From Curtobacterium sp. TC1 (GTDB lineage: Bacteria; Actinomycetota; Actinomycetes; Actinomycetales; Microbacteriaceae): 64,000 nt of DNA. Positions within the stretch are counted from its first letter, which is position 1; each line of letters opens with the position of its first letter. A program made the translations under genes and the position numbers. Shown here in pieces: positions 24,895 to 33,648 of this stretch. The DNA is taken from NCBI RefSeq assembly GCF_019844075.1, contig NZ_CP081964.1, forward strand, positions 2,232,001 to 2,296,000. The letters are read 5' to 3'. The notes beneath the pieces were generated by a model. The model did not search any database, was not told where the DNA came from, and worked only from the letters and a program-made list of their open reading frames with translations.

Positions 24895-25500
24895 CTACTT
24901 CTTGGCGCTGAGCTGCTCGATGATCGCCTTGGCGACGTCGTGCATGGTCAGGCGGCGGTCCATCGAGGCCTTCTGGATCCAGCGGAACGCCTCGGGCTCG
25001 GTGAGGCCCATCTTCTCGTTGAGCAGGCCCTTGGCACGGTCGACGAGCTTGCGCGTCTCGAAGCGCTCGACCAGGTCGGCGACCTCGGCCTCGAGCGTGA
25101 TGATCTGCTGGTGCCGCGAGAGGGCGATCTCGATCGCGGGGAGCAGGTCGTTCGGGGTGAACGGCTTGACCACGTAGGCCAGCGCACCGGCCTCGGTGGC
25201 ACGCTCGACGAGGTCCTTCTGGCTGAACGCCGTGAGGAGGACCACCGGAGCGATGTGGTTCTTGGACAGCTTCTCGGCTGCGGAGATGCCGTCGAGCTGG
25301 GGCATCTTGACGTCCATCACGACGAGGTCGGGGCGGAGGTCGGTGGCGAGCTGCACGGCAGTCTCGCCGTCGCCGGCCTCACCGACCACGTCGAACCCGT
25401 TGTCGCGCAGGATCTCGACGATGTCGAGGCGGATGAGCGACTCGTCCTCGGCGACGACGACGCGACGGGGTGCTGTTGCAGTTGCTTCTGTGTCACTCAC
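24895..25500 (-). CDS. pdtaR: ANTAR-domain response regulator, PdtaR-like
   Basis: 201 aa: a CheY-like receiver (VVVAEDESLIR, phospho-acceptor Asp63 in MDVKMPQ, KPF motif) followed by an RNA-binding ANTAR domain (about residues 133-190, with AKGLLNEKMGLTEPEAFRWIQKASMD). ANTAR regulators bind dual hairpins in mRNA leaders to prevent termination; the mycobacterial relative PdtaR works with histidine kinase PdtaS. GTG 25500 follows TAGGCT by 7 bases with no ribosome binding site. No kinase partner is adjacent. Confidence 0.93.
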   Translation of the reverse strand: MSDTEATATAPRRVVVAEDESLIRLDIVEILRDNGFDVVGEAGDGETAVQLATDLRPDLVVMDVKMPQLDGISAAEKLSKNHIAPVVLLTAFSQKDLVERATEAGALAYVVKPFTPNDLLPAIEIALSRHQQIITLEAEVADLVERFETRKLVDRAKGLLNEKMGLTEPEAFRWIQKASMDRRLTMHDVAKAIIEQLSAKK

Positions 25501-25507
25501 AGCGGCA

Positions 25508-25513
25508 AGCCTA
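25508..25513 (-). promoter_or_regulatory. -10 box of ANTAR regulator (leaderless layout)
   Basis: TAGGCT, 7 bases before the GTG start. Confidence 0.5.
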
Positions 25514-25528
25514 CTAGACGCCGGATGT

Positions 25529-25550
25529 TGCGTTGTACGAGTGGCGGGAC
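25529..25550. repeat. 22-bp copy of the tRNA-Leu 3' end
   Basis: An exact 22-bp direct repeat of 25584-25605, which covers the last T-loop base, the T-stem 3' strand and the acceptor 3' strand of tRNA-Leu, plus 7 bases beyond it. The copy lies 55 bp downstream of the original. This segment is the usual target for tRNA-specific integrases, so it may be an attachment-site scar, or the rest of a lost tandem tRNA. Confidence 0.7.
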
Positions 25551-25551
25551 A

Positions 25552-25570
25552 CGGGGCCGGAACAGCCCCG
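25552..25570 (-). terminator. tRNA-Leu terminator hairpin
   Basis: CGGGGC (25552-25557) pairs with GCCCCG (25565-25570), about 20 bases past the tRNA 3' end and between the two copies of the 22-bp repeat. Confidence 0.45.
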
Positions 25571-25590
25571 CGCGCCGTGAGCATGCGTTG

Positions 25591-25672
25591 TACGAGTGGC
25601 GGGACTTGAACCCGCACGCCGTGAGGCAGAGCATTTTGAGTGCCCCGTGTCTGCCGATTCCACCACACTCGC
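25591..25672 (-). tRNA. tRNA-Leu (anticodon CAA)
   Basis: 82-nt class II tRNA. Acceptor GCGAGTG pairs with CACTCGT (first pair G-U), the D-arm contains GGTGGAATCGGCAGAC, anticodon loop CTCAAAA gives CAA (25636-25638), a long variable arm follows, and the T-arm is GCGGG-TTCAAGT-CCCGC. Reads UUG. The CCA end is not encoded. A -10-like TAGCCT lies 9 bases upstream, overlapping the stop codon of the upstream histidine kinase gene. Confidence 0.95.
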
Positions 25673-25681
25673 GAGGCCTCC

Positions 25682-25687
25682 AGGCTA
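25682..25687 (-). promoter_or_regulatory. -10 box of tRNA-Leu
   Basis: TAGCCT, 9 bases before the tRNA 5' end. Its first three bases are the TAG stop of the histidine kinase gene. Confidence 0.4.
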
Positions 25688-27190
25688 GCAGGACCCCCGC
25701 CCCTCGACCGCCGCCGGCAGCCGCAGCTCGAACACCGCACCGCCGAGCAGGCCGACCTCGTGGCCTCCGCCGTCCTCGGCGTGCTGCAGGGACCCGCCGT
25801 GCGCCTCCGCGATGCCCCGTGCGATCGGCAGTCCCAGTCCGGCCCCGCCGGAACGGGCGTCGCGAGCGGCCTCGAGCCGGACGAGTCGGTCGAAGACCCG
25901 CACGCGGTCCTGCACCGGGATGCCCGGACCGTCGTCCTCCACCCGGACCACGGGGCCCGCTCCCCGGTCGTCGAGCGAGACGACGATCCTGCCCGCGGGT
26001 CCGGCAGCGCGGGCGGCGTTGTCGACGAGGTTGGCGACGACCTGGGCGAGCCGCTCGGCGTCGACGTCGGCGCACACGGGCCGCTCGGGCACCACGACCT
26101 CGAGCGCGACGGACGGCAGCCGCAACCGCAGCCGGTCGCCCTCCGCCACGAGGACGGCGCCGAGGTCCACCGGTCGTCGGTCGAGTTCGATCCCCCGGTC
26201 GAGCCGGGCCATCGTGAGCATGTCCTCGACGAGCCGCGCGGCGCGGTCTGCCTGGCGGACGACGTGCACGGCGAGCACCTCGCGCGTGGCGACGTCGCCG
26301 ACGCCGCGCACGAGCGTGTCGGCCGCCGCACGGACCCCGGCGACCGGCGTGCGCAGCTCGTGCGCGGCGTCGGAGAGGAACGAGCGGACCCGTCCCTCAG
26401 CGGCGACGGCCTCGCGCTCCGCGCCCTCGACGGCGTCGAGCATCTCGTCCATGGCGACGGCGACGCGACCGATCTCGGTGTCCTGCCGCGAGGGTCGGAG
26501 TCGCCGGCCGCGGTCGCCGCCCGCGATCGACCGCGCGGTCGTCGCCATCTCGTCGAGCGGCCGCAGGGACCGACGGACGACGAGCACCACACCGAGGACG
26601 GCGACCCCGAGGAACGCCGCGGAGGCACCGCCCATCACCCAGCCGAGCTGCACCAGGGTGTCCTGCACGTCGCGGGTGCCGACGGTCAGCGTGATGCGGG
26701 TGCCGTCGTCGAGCCGGCTCACGAGGGTGAGCACCCCGTCGCCCTCGCGCACGGTCGACGACGAGATCGTGGCGCCGTCCGCGGTGGTCGTCGGCGTCGC
26801 CGCGGCCGTGGGCGCGGTCCCACCGACGAGTCCGCTGCCGCGCGGTACGGTCGCCGGCAGGCCGCCTGGATCCGGCGGGCCCGTCCGCAGCTGGTCCGGC
26901 GTCGGACCGGCGTCGACGGCCCCGCCGTCCGGCCCGACGATGCGCACCGACAGCCCCTGCGCGGAGAGCCGGTCGGCGAGGTCCTCGGCGTCGACGGTCC
27001 CGACGAGTGCGGCGGCGGCCGATGCCCGGTCGCGGAGCCGGTCCTCGGCCTGGGCGCGCAGCCGGATGCCGAGCAGCACCTCGACGGCGACCGCCAGTCC
27101 GGCGAGCAGGACCGCGAGCAGGACCACGATCGCGACGACCGTGCGCAGCCGCAACGAGGTCGTCCGGAGCGGGCCGCTGTCGCCCGTCAC
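25685..27190 (-). CDS. two-component sensor histidine kinase
   Basis: 501 aa membrane kinase. Two membrane segments (about residues 17-40 and 184-206) bracket an extracytoplasmic sensor rich in Ala, Thr and Pro. Then HAMP (about 207-258), a dimerisation domain with phospho-acceptor His277 in SDAAHELRTP, and an ATPase domain with N box NLVDNAARA, G1 VEDDGPGIP and G2 GGAGLGLPIA. GTG 27190 overlaps the response regulator stop as GTGA. Signal unknown; the divergent exported protein is the likely target. Confidence 0.93.
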   Translation of the reverse strand: MTGDSGPLRTTSLRLRTVVAIVVLLAVLLAGLAVAVEVLLGIRLRAQAEDRLRDRASAAAALVGTVDAEDLADRLSAQGLSVRIVGPDGGAVDAGPTPDQLRTGPPDPGGLPATVPRGSGLVGGTAPTAAATPTTTADGATISSSTVREGDGVLTLVSRLDDGTRITLTVGTRDVQDTLVQLGWVMGGASAAFLGVAVLGVVLVVRRSLRPLDEMATTARSIAGGDRGRRLRPSRQDTEIGRVAVAMDEMLDAVEGAEREAVAAEGRVRSFLSDAAHELRTPVAGVRAAADTLVRGVGDVATREVLAVHVVRQADRAARLVEDMLTMARLDRGIELDRRPVDLGAVLVAEGDRLRLRLPSVALEVVVPERPVCADVDAERLAQVVANLVDNAARAAGPAGRIVVSLDDRGAGPVVRVEDDGPGIPVQDRVRVFDRLVRLEAARDARSGGAGLGLPIARGIAEAHGGSLQHAEDGGGHEVGLLGGAVFELRLPAAVEGRGSC

Positions 27191-27870
27191 GCCGCCGTCC
27201 GCTCGTCGCTCAGCCGGTACCCGATGCCGCGGACGGTGTGCACGAGCCGCGGCCCGTGCGCCTCCATCTTCCGTCGGAGGGCGCTGAGGTGGACCTCGAC
27301 GACGTTCGCCGCGACGTCGTCGTAGCCCCACACCTGCGTCGTGATCTGCCCCTTCGACACGGTACGACCCCGGCTCTCGGCGAGGAACCGGAGCAGGCGG
27401 AACTCCGTCGCGGTGAGGTCGAGCAGGACCCCGGCACGCCGGGCGGTGGCGGCGTCCGGGTCGAGGACGAGGTCGCCGACCTCGACGACCGACGGGATCC
27501 GCCCCCGCCGCCGGAGCACCGCCGTCACCCGCGCCACCAACTCGGCCATCGCGAACGGCTTCACCACGTAGTCGTCGGCGCCCTCGGCGAAGCCGCGCAA
27601 CCGCTCGTCGAGCTCGTCCCGCGCGGTCATCATCACGACGGCGGCGTCCGAGGTGGAGCGCACCCGTCCGGCGAGCACGATGCCGCTCGGCCCGGGCAGC
27701 ATCCAGTCCAGCAGGACGAGGTCGGGTGCGGCGCGGCGGAGGTCCTCGACGAGGTCGCGTCCGTCGGACACCTCGGCGACGGTGAAGCCCTCGGCACGCA
27801 GGGTCGTCGCGACGGACGTCCGGATGGAGTCGTCGTCGTCGACGACCAGGATTCGAGCGGGAACAGGCAC
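27187..27870 (-). CDS. OmpR/PhoB-family response regulator
   Basis: 227 aa: receiver with DDDD acidic pocket, phospho-acceptor Asp55 in LLDWMLPG, KPF motif, then a winged-helix DNA-binding domain (LTATEFRLLRFLAESRGRTVSK...VRGIGYRL). Start uncertain: GTG 27870 sits 7 bases after a TACGGT box, GTG 27879 overlaps that box; ATG 27942 is unlikely. Coupled to the kinase gene. A direct repeat typical of this regulator class lies in the divergent intergenic region. Confidence 0.92.
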   Translation of the reverse strand: MPVPARILVVDDDDSIRTSVATTLRAEGFTVAEVSDGRDLVEDLRRAAPDLVLLDWMLPGPSGIVLAGRVRSTSDAAVVMMTARDELDERLRGFAEGADDYVVKPFAMAELVARVTAVLRRRGRIPSVVEVGDLVLDPDAATARRAGVLLDLTATEFRLLRFLAESRGRTVSKGQITTQVWGYDDVAANVVEVHLSALRRKMEAHGPRLVHTVRGIGYRLSDERTAA

Positions 27871-27930
27871 GGCGGACACCGTAGGGCGCTCCGGCAGCCA
27901 CCGAGCATGGAGGACGCTGGAGAACCCCTG

Positions 27931-27949
27931 TGCTTCAGGCATGCTTCAG
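27931..27949. promoter_or_regulatory. candidate OmpR-type operator
   Basis: TGCTTCAG occurs at 27931-27938 and again at 27942-27949. The 11-bp period places both half-sites on one DNA face, as for OmpR/PhoB-type tandem binding. It lies between the response regulator gene and the divergent exported protein gene. Confidence 0.55.
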
Positions 27950-28017
27950 ATTCGGACTCGAGCGTCGTCTCCAGCGGCGGATCACCCGGATCTGCCCGGT
28001 CACGGAACGGAACCACC

Positions 28018-28485
28018 ATGTTCGACGAACGAGACGACTCGACCACCACCACCCCGCGACGCGGCGCACTCCTGCGACGGGTCGGGATCGGCACGGCCGC
28101 GGCCGCGGTGCTGGTGCTCGGCGGGTTCGGCATCGCCACGGCGAACGCCGCGACGACCACCCCGGCGCCGAGCGCCCCGACCGGCGCGTCGACCGGCGCG
28201 GCCACACCGGCCCCGGTTCCGTCGGACGGCGACACCGCGACGGTGCCCGCACCGCCCGAGGGCGGCCCCGCGACGGCGCCCGGCTGCACGGCACCGCCGA
28301 AGGCCGGCGAGCACGCGACGGTGCCGGCGCCGCCGAAGGGCGACGAGCGGAAGGCACCGACCCCGCCGAAGGACGGTGCGAAGGGCACGGCACCGACCCC
28401 GCCGAAGGACGGTGCGAAGGGCACGGCACCCACCCCGCCGGCGCCCGACGCGACCACCACGCCGGCGCCGACCTCCGGTTCCTGA
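28018..28485 (+). CDS. exported Ala/Pro/Thr-rich low-complexity protein
   Basis: 155 aa, no recognised domain. The N terminus has a twin-arginine-like RRGALLRRVG followed by a hydrophobic helix and a cleavage-like site after ATANA (about residue 43). The mature part is Pro/Ala/Thr/Lys-rich with repeats such as APTPPKDGAKGT, encoded by an exact 36-bp tandem repeat. Composition suggests an extended wall- or envelope-spanning polypeptide. Divergent from the two-component system, with a candidate operator between. The start has a modest GGAACGGAA upstream. Confidence 0.72.
   Translation: MFDERDDSTTTTPRRGALLRRVGIGTAAAAVLVLGGFGIATANAATTTPAPSAPTGASTGAATPAPVPSDGDTATVPAPPEGGPATAPGCTAPPKAGEHATVPAPPKGDERKAPTPPKDGAKGTAPTPPKDGAKGTAPTPPAPDATTTPAPTSGS
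28354..28425 (+). repeat. 36-bp tandem repeat, two full copies
   Basis: Two exact 36-bp units (28354-28389, 28390-28425) and a partial third starting at 28426, all in frame, each adding 12 residues of a Pro/Lys/Gly-rich sequence. Copy number probably varies among strains. Confidence 0.9.
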
Positions 28486-28496
28486 TCACCAGGCCG

Positions 28497-28542
28497 GGAG
28501 GCGCGCGCCGTCGGCGATCTCGACCGCGCGGGGCGCGCCTCC
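28497..28542. terminator. bidirectional hairpin, GGGAGGC family
   Basis: GGAGGCGCGC (28497-28506) pairs with GCGCGCCTCC (28533-28542) between convergent genes. An inner stem is possible. Confidence 0.6.
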
Positions 28543-28564
28543 AGGCCGGGTCGTCCCGACCGAC

Positions 28565-29743
28565 TCAGGGACCCTCGAGCGCCTCGATCGCCGCCACGAG
28601 ACCAGCCCGCCGCGGCGACCGCCGCGGCAGGACCGCGAGCAGCGCGCGGAGCACGCGGCCGTCCGCTGCGCCGTCGGGCGTCCGTGCCCACGCGAGCAGC
28701 GCCTCGACACTGCCGTCCGCGACGACCGACTCGCGGAACCGACCGCGCACCAGGTCGCGCACGGCGTCCACCCCCGGCGCAGCCGACCCCGGCAGGACCG
28801 GCCCGGTGTACCGGTCGACGGCCTGGAGGCGCGCCCCGCGGTCGAGCGCGGACAGCACGGTGTCGACGTCGGTCGCCATCCCCGTCACCCGGTACGGACG
28901 CGACGTCACGGTCACGCCCGATGCGTGCTCCGCGAGGACCCGACGGAGCCGCACCACCTCGGCGCGCAGCGTCACGACGGCACCGGCGTCGCCGTACACC
29001 GCCTGCGCGAGGTCGGCTGCCGCCAACCCGTCGGGGTGGGCGGCGAGGACGACCAGGAGCTCGGAGTGCCGCGCGGACAGCTGCACCCGGCGGTCGCGGA
29101 TGCGCAGGACGGCGGTGTCGGTGCCGAGGACCGTCAGTTCCGCGCCGGGCGCGGCCGGCGTCGACACGGCGGGTCCGGGGATCCGGCTCTCGGCGAGGGC
29201 GAGCCGTGCCTCGGCGGCGGCGACCGTGGCGGCGAGGAGCGAGAGGGTGTGCCGTTCGACCGCCCGGTCGTCGCCCGTCAGGTCGAGCACACCGACGATG
29301 GACCCGTGGGCGTCGTGCACGGGGACGGCGGTGCACGACCACGGCTTCACGGCGTTGGCGTAGTGCTCGTCGGAGCGGATCTGCACCGGCCGGTCGAGAC
29401 GCAGGGCGGTGCCGGGTGCGCTCGTGCCGACGCGGTCCTCGGCCCAGTCGGCCCCGGGGACGAAGCCCATGTCCTCTGCCGCTCGTCGGGCCGTCCGCGC
29501 GCCGTCGACCCACACGAGCCGGCCGGAGGCGTCACCGACCGCCAGGACGCACCCGGCGGAGCGGGTGTCGTCGAGCAGGAGGTGCCGGACGACGGGCAGC
29601 AGGGTGGCCAGCGGGCCGTCACGGCGGGCGGCGTCGAGCTCGTCGTCGCCGAGGGCGAGTGCGGGGACCGCGTCCGGGTCGACCGCCGCGGACCGACGCC
29701 AGGACGCGGCGACGAGTGGCCGGAGCCGGTCGGGTGCGCGCAT
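28565..29743 (-). CDS. GAF-domain transcriptional regulator next to aldehyde dehydrogenase
   Basis: 392 aa. The middle (about 60-190) is a GAF-like sensor module (GRLVWVDGARTARRAAEDMGF...GVLDLTGDD), as in the N-terminal part of AcoR-type regulators; the C-terminal third has a winged-helix-like stretch (LSARHSELLVVLAAHPDGLAAADLAQAVYG). There is no sigma-54 AAA+ domain. ATG 29743 is preceded by GGAGG 4 bases upstream. Such proteins commonly sit beside aldehyde dehydrogenase and DUF779 genes and probably control them; the ligand is unknown. Confidence 0.8.
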   Translation of the reverse strand: MRAPDRLRPLVAASWRRSAAVDPDAVPALALGDDELDAARRDGPLATLLPVVRHLLLDDTRSAGCVLAVGDASGRLVWVDGARTARRAAEDMGFVPGADWAEDRVGTSAPGTALRLDRPVQIRSDEHYANAVKPWSCTAVPVHDAHGSIVGVLDLTGDDRAVERHTLSLLAATVAAAEARLALAESRIPGPAVSTPAAPGAELTVLGTDTAVLRIRDRRVQLSARHSELLVVLAAHPDGLAAADLAQAVYGDAGAVVTLRAEVVRLRRVLAEHASGVTVTSRPYRVTGMATDVDTVLSALDRGARLQAVDRYTGPVLPGSAAPGVDAVRDLVRGRFRESVVADGSVEALLAWARTPDGAADGRVLRALLAVLPRRSPRRAGLVAAIEALEGP

Positions 29744-29795
29744 GCGTCCTCCGATCGACCCCACTCGCCGCACCGTCGCGACGAGTACGGCCAGC

Positions 29796-30193
29796 CTACG
29801 TCCGGTGTGCGACCGGGACCAGGCCGAGATCCGCCAGCTCGGCGTCGTCGAACATCCGCGACCGGGTCAGGAACCGTTTGCCCTCGGGGCTCTCCACCGA
29901 GAACCCGCCGCCGCGCCCGTCGACGACGTCGATGGTGAGGTGCGTGTACTTCCAGTACTCGAACTGCGACACCGACATGTAGACCTCGACGGGGTCGATG
30001 CCGTCCACCTGGAGCGCCCCCAACAACACGTCGCCGGAACCGGTCCGGAACATGCCGACCGGCTAGCACATCGGGCTCGATCCGTCGCAGCAGCCGCCCG
30101 ACTGGTGGAACATCAGGGGGCCGTGCCGGGCGGCGAGGGTGCGCAGCAGCTCCCCCGCCGCCGGCGTGACCGCCACGCGTGCGGTGTCGGGCA

Positions 30194-30194
<1 letters not shown>
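29796..30194 (-). pseudogene. DUF779 gene interrupted by an in-frame TAG
   Basis: The reading frame 30194-29796 encodes a complete DUF779 protein except that codon 44 is TAG (30063-30065). Residues 1-43 end in HQSGGCCDGSSPMC; after the TAG the same frame continues PVGMFRTGSGDVLLG and on through YMSVSQFEYWKYTHLTIDV, both conserved in the family, where a Tyr usually fills the stop position. The start overlaps the aldehyde dehydrogenase stop (TGATG). A restart at ATG 30053 would give 85 aa without the Cys motif. Options: recent nonsense mutation, readthrough or sequencing error. Confidence 0.85.
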
Positions 30195-31735
<1,541 letters not shown>

Positions 31736-31809
31736 GGTGATGGCCTTTCGACGACGCTGTCGGGGCACGTTCGGATCGCGTGCCTGCTCGCACGGTACGT
31801 CGGCGGGGG

Positions 31810-31828
31810 TTGCATCCGGTTGCACCGG
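31810..31828. promoter_or_regulatory. tandem TTGCA-CCGG repeat between divergent genes
   Basis: TTGCATCCGG (31810-31819) is followed directly by TTGCACCGG (31820-31828) in the 151-bp gap between the aldehyde dehydrogenase and HdeD-like genes. Possible operator; no regulator can be assigned. Confidence 0.25.
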
Positions 31829-31886
31829 CTCGCCGACGGCCGGGTAGCGTTCGGGACTCCAGCGGGTCCGATCAGGAGGAGTGTCC

Positions 31887-32426
31887 GTGGATTCTCGTGC
31901 CGTCCGCACGTTCCGGGTGTTCGTCGTCGTCACCGCGGTCGTCGCGATCGCCCTGGGGATCGTCGCCATCGCGTGGCCGCGGCCGTCGCTCGTCGTCGTC
32001 GCACTGCTGTTCGGCGTCTACCTCGTCGTCGCCGGCGCCCTGCGGGTCGTGGCGTCGGTGCGGGGGCACGGGACGCCGACGGTCTGGCGGTGGACGTCCG
32101 GCGTGGTGGGTGCGCTCGTCGCGGTCGCCGGTCTGGTGGCGCTGCTCGATCCGGCGATCCCCCTGGTCGTCTACGCCGTGCTCGCCGGGGTCGGCTTCGT
32201 CGTCGAGGGCATCGTCTCGATCGTCGGGGGCTTCGTCGGCCACCCGGGTTCGTCCCGCGTGCCGACCCTGGTGAGCGGAGTGCTCTCGATCCTCGGCGGT
32301 GTGGTCGTGCTCGTCTCGCCGGGCCTCGCGCTCACCGTGTTCATGGTCTTCGCGGGCATCGCCCTCATCGTCGTCGGCGCCGCGGCCCTGCTGCTGCTGC
32401 CACCACGCGCCGCCCTCCGCCGCTAG
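31887..32426 (+). CDS. HdeD/DUF308-family membrane protein
   Basis: 179 aa with six hydrophobic segments arranged as three similar pairs, rich in Val/Ala/Gly, the pattern of HdeD-like DUF308 proteins (linked to acid resistance in E. coli; function here unknown). GTG 31887 is chosen because AGGAGG lies 7 bases upstream; the alternative GTG 31881 would abut that site. Its TAG stop overlaps the stop of the convergent VIT-family gene in a shared CTAG. Confidence 0.82.
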   Translation: MDSRAVRTFRVFVVVTAVVAIALGIVAIAWPRPSLVVVALLFGVYLVVAGALRVVASVRGHGTPTVWRWTSGVVGALVAVAGLVALLDPAIPLVVYAVLAGVGFVVEGIVSIVGGFVGHPGSSRVPTLVSGVLSILGGVVVLVSPGLALTVFMVFAGIALIVVGAAALLLLPPRAALRR

Positions 32427-33517
32427 GCCGCACCCGTCCCGAACAGCAGTCCGAGCGCGTAGGTCACCACCGCGGCACCGAACCCGATCGCGAGCTGCCG
32501 GAACGCCCGCTTGCCCGGCGGCGCCCCGCTGAGGACCCCGACGACCGCTCCGGTACCGAGCAGCGCGAGCCCGACGAGCGTGCCGGCCACCGCGATCGCC
32601 GCCCACCCCTGCATGCCGAACAGGAACGGCAACACCGGGATGATCGCGCCCGAGGCGAAGAACAGGAAGCTCGACACCGCGGCGCTCAAGCCGTTCCCGA
32701 CCGCCTCGTGGTCGTCGGCGACGGGCACCGGGCCGGTCGCCGGACGACGCTCGCCGAAGCCGGACAGCATGTGGGCGGCGTGCTCGGTCGCCTCGGCCTC
32801 GGACATGCCGCGGGCCCGGTACACCAGGGCCAGCTCGTTCGCGTCGACGTCGAGGTCCGCCACGGCACGTCCCGCCTCGGGGTGCGGTGCGGACGCCTCG
32901 AGCAGTTCACGCTGCGACCGGACCGAGACGTACTCCCCCGCGCCCATCGAGAGGGCGCCGGCGAGCAGGCCGGCGATGCCGCTCAGCAGGACGAAGTGCC
33001 GGTCCGCGCCCGAGGCGCTGATGCCGATGATGAGCGCCAGGTTCGACACGAGTCCGTCGTTGGCGCCGAAGACCGCCGCGCGGAACGTGCCGGACAGCCG
33101 CATGCGGCCGCGGTTCGCCAGCCCGCGGACGACCTCGCCGTGGATGCGCTCGTCGGCCGCCATGCTCGCGGTCGCATCGTCGTCGTCGGCGTACGGCGAG
33201 CGGTCCTCGGCGCGCTGCATCAACGCGAGGACGAAGACCGATCCGAACCGCTTGGCCAGCGTCGCGAGGACGCGGGTGCGCAGGCTGCCGCGCTGCGGAC
33301 GCCCGACGTCGTCGCCGAGCAGGTCGAGCCAGTGCTGCTCGTGCCGTCCCTCGGCCTCGGCCAGCGCCGCGAGGATCTCGCGTTCCTCGCCGGACCGCCG
33401 CGCGGCGAGGTTGCGGTAGACCGCCGCCTCCGCACGCTCGTCGGCCAGGTAGCGGCGCCAGCGGCGGACGTCGGCGCGCGGCGCCGTGGATGCGGACGGG
33501 AGGCTCACAGCAGCCAT
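32423..33517 (-). CDS. VIT1/CCC1-family transporter with N-terminal ferritin-like domain
   Basis: 364 aa. The N-terminal half is ferritin-like (WRRYLADERAEAAVYRNLA...AEAEGRHEQHWLDLL), carrying ExxH-type iron ligands as in MbfA-like exporters. The C-terminal half has about five membrane segments with the VIT motif RAAVFGANDGLVSNLALIIG and a GAGEYVSVRSQRE loop. Likely exports or sequesters Fe2+ or Mn2+. ATG 33517 is assumed; GTG 33505 is possible. Convergent with, and sharing a stop tetranucleotide with, the HdeD-like gene. Confidence 0.87.
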   Translation of the reverse strand: MAAVSLPSASTAPRADVRRWRRYLADERAEAAVYRNLAARRSGEEREILAALAEAEGRHEQHWLDLLGDDVGRPQRGSLRTRVLATLAKRFGSVFVLALMQRAEDRSPYADDDDATASMAADERIHGEVVRGLANRGRMRLSGTFRAAVFGANDGLVSNLALIIGISASGADRHFVLLSGIAGLLAGALSMGAGEYVSVRSQRELLEASAPHPEAGRAVADLDVDANELALVYRARGMSEAEATEHAAHMLSGFGERRPATGPVPVADDHEAVGNGLSAAVSSFLFFASGAIIPVLPFLFGMQGWAAIAVAGTLVGLALLGTGAVVGVLSGAPPGKRAFRQLAIGFGAAVVTYALGLLFGTGAA

Positions 33518-33569
33518 CCTGCCGCCTCCGGCCGACAGGCGGTCACCACCACGGCCCGGGGGAACGCGG

Positions 33570-33627
33570 CAGGGCGCGGACCGGAGGCGACGCGTGTTCG
33601 TGCGCCGGGCCTCCCGTCCGCGCCCTG
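33570..33627. terminator. 19-bp hairpin downstream of pyk
   Basis: 33570-33588 pairs with 33609-33627 except for one mismatch. It lies 21 bases beyond the pyk stop and contains the GGAGGC/GCCTCC core. Confidence 0.7.
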
Positions 33628-33648
33628 TCGGCGTCGGGATCCTGCGGA

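Noticed and set aside
24895..26628. A 577-codon minus-strand frame joining a regulator to upstream sequence
   Set aside because: It runs through the tRNA-Leu and the out-of-frame histidine kinase; only the 3' 201 codons encode the ANTAR regulator.
29796..30053. An independent 85-aa gene starting at ATG 30053
   Set aside because: It is the C-terminal part of DUF779; no ribosome binding site, and the N-terminal Cys motif lies in the same frame just upstream of the TAG.
30063..30065. TAG as an encoded pyrrolysine or other recoding
   Set aside because: No nearby recoding element or pyl genes; the equivalent position is normally Tyr, so nonsense mutation or error is simpler.
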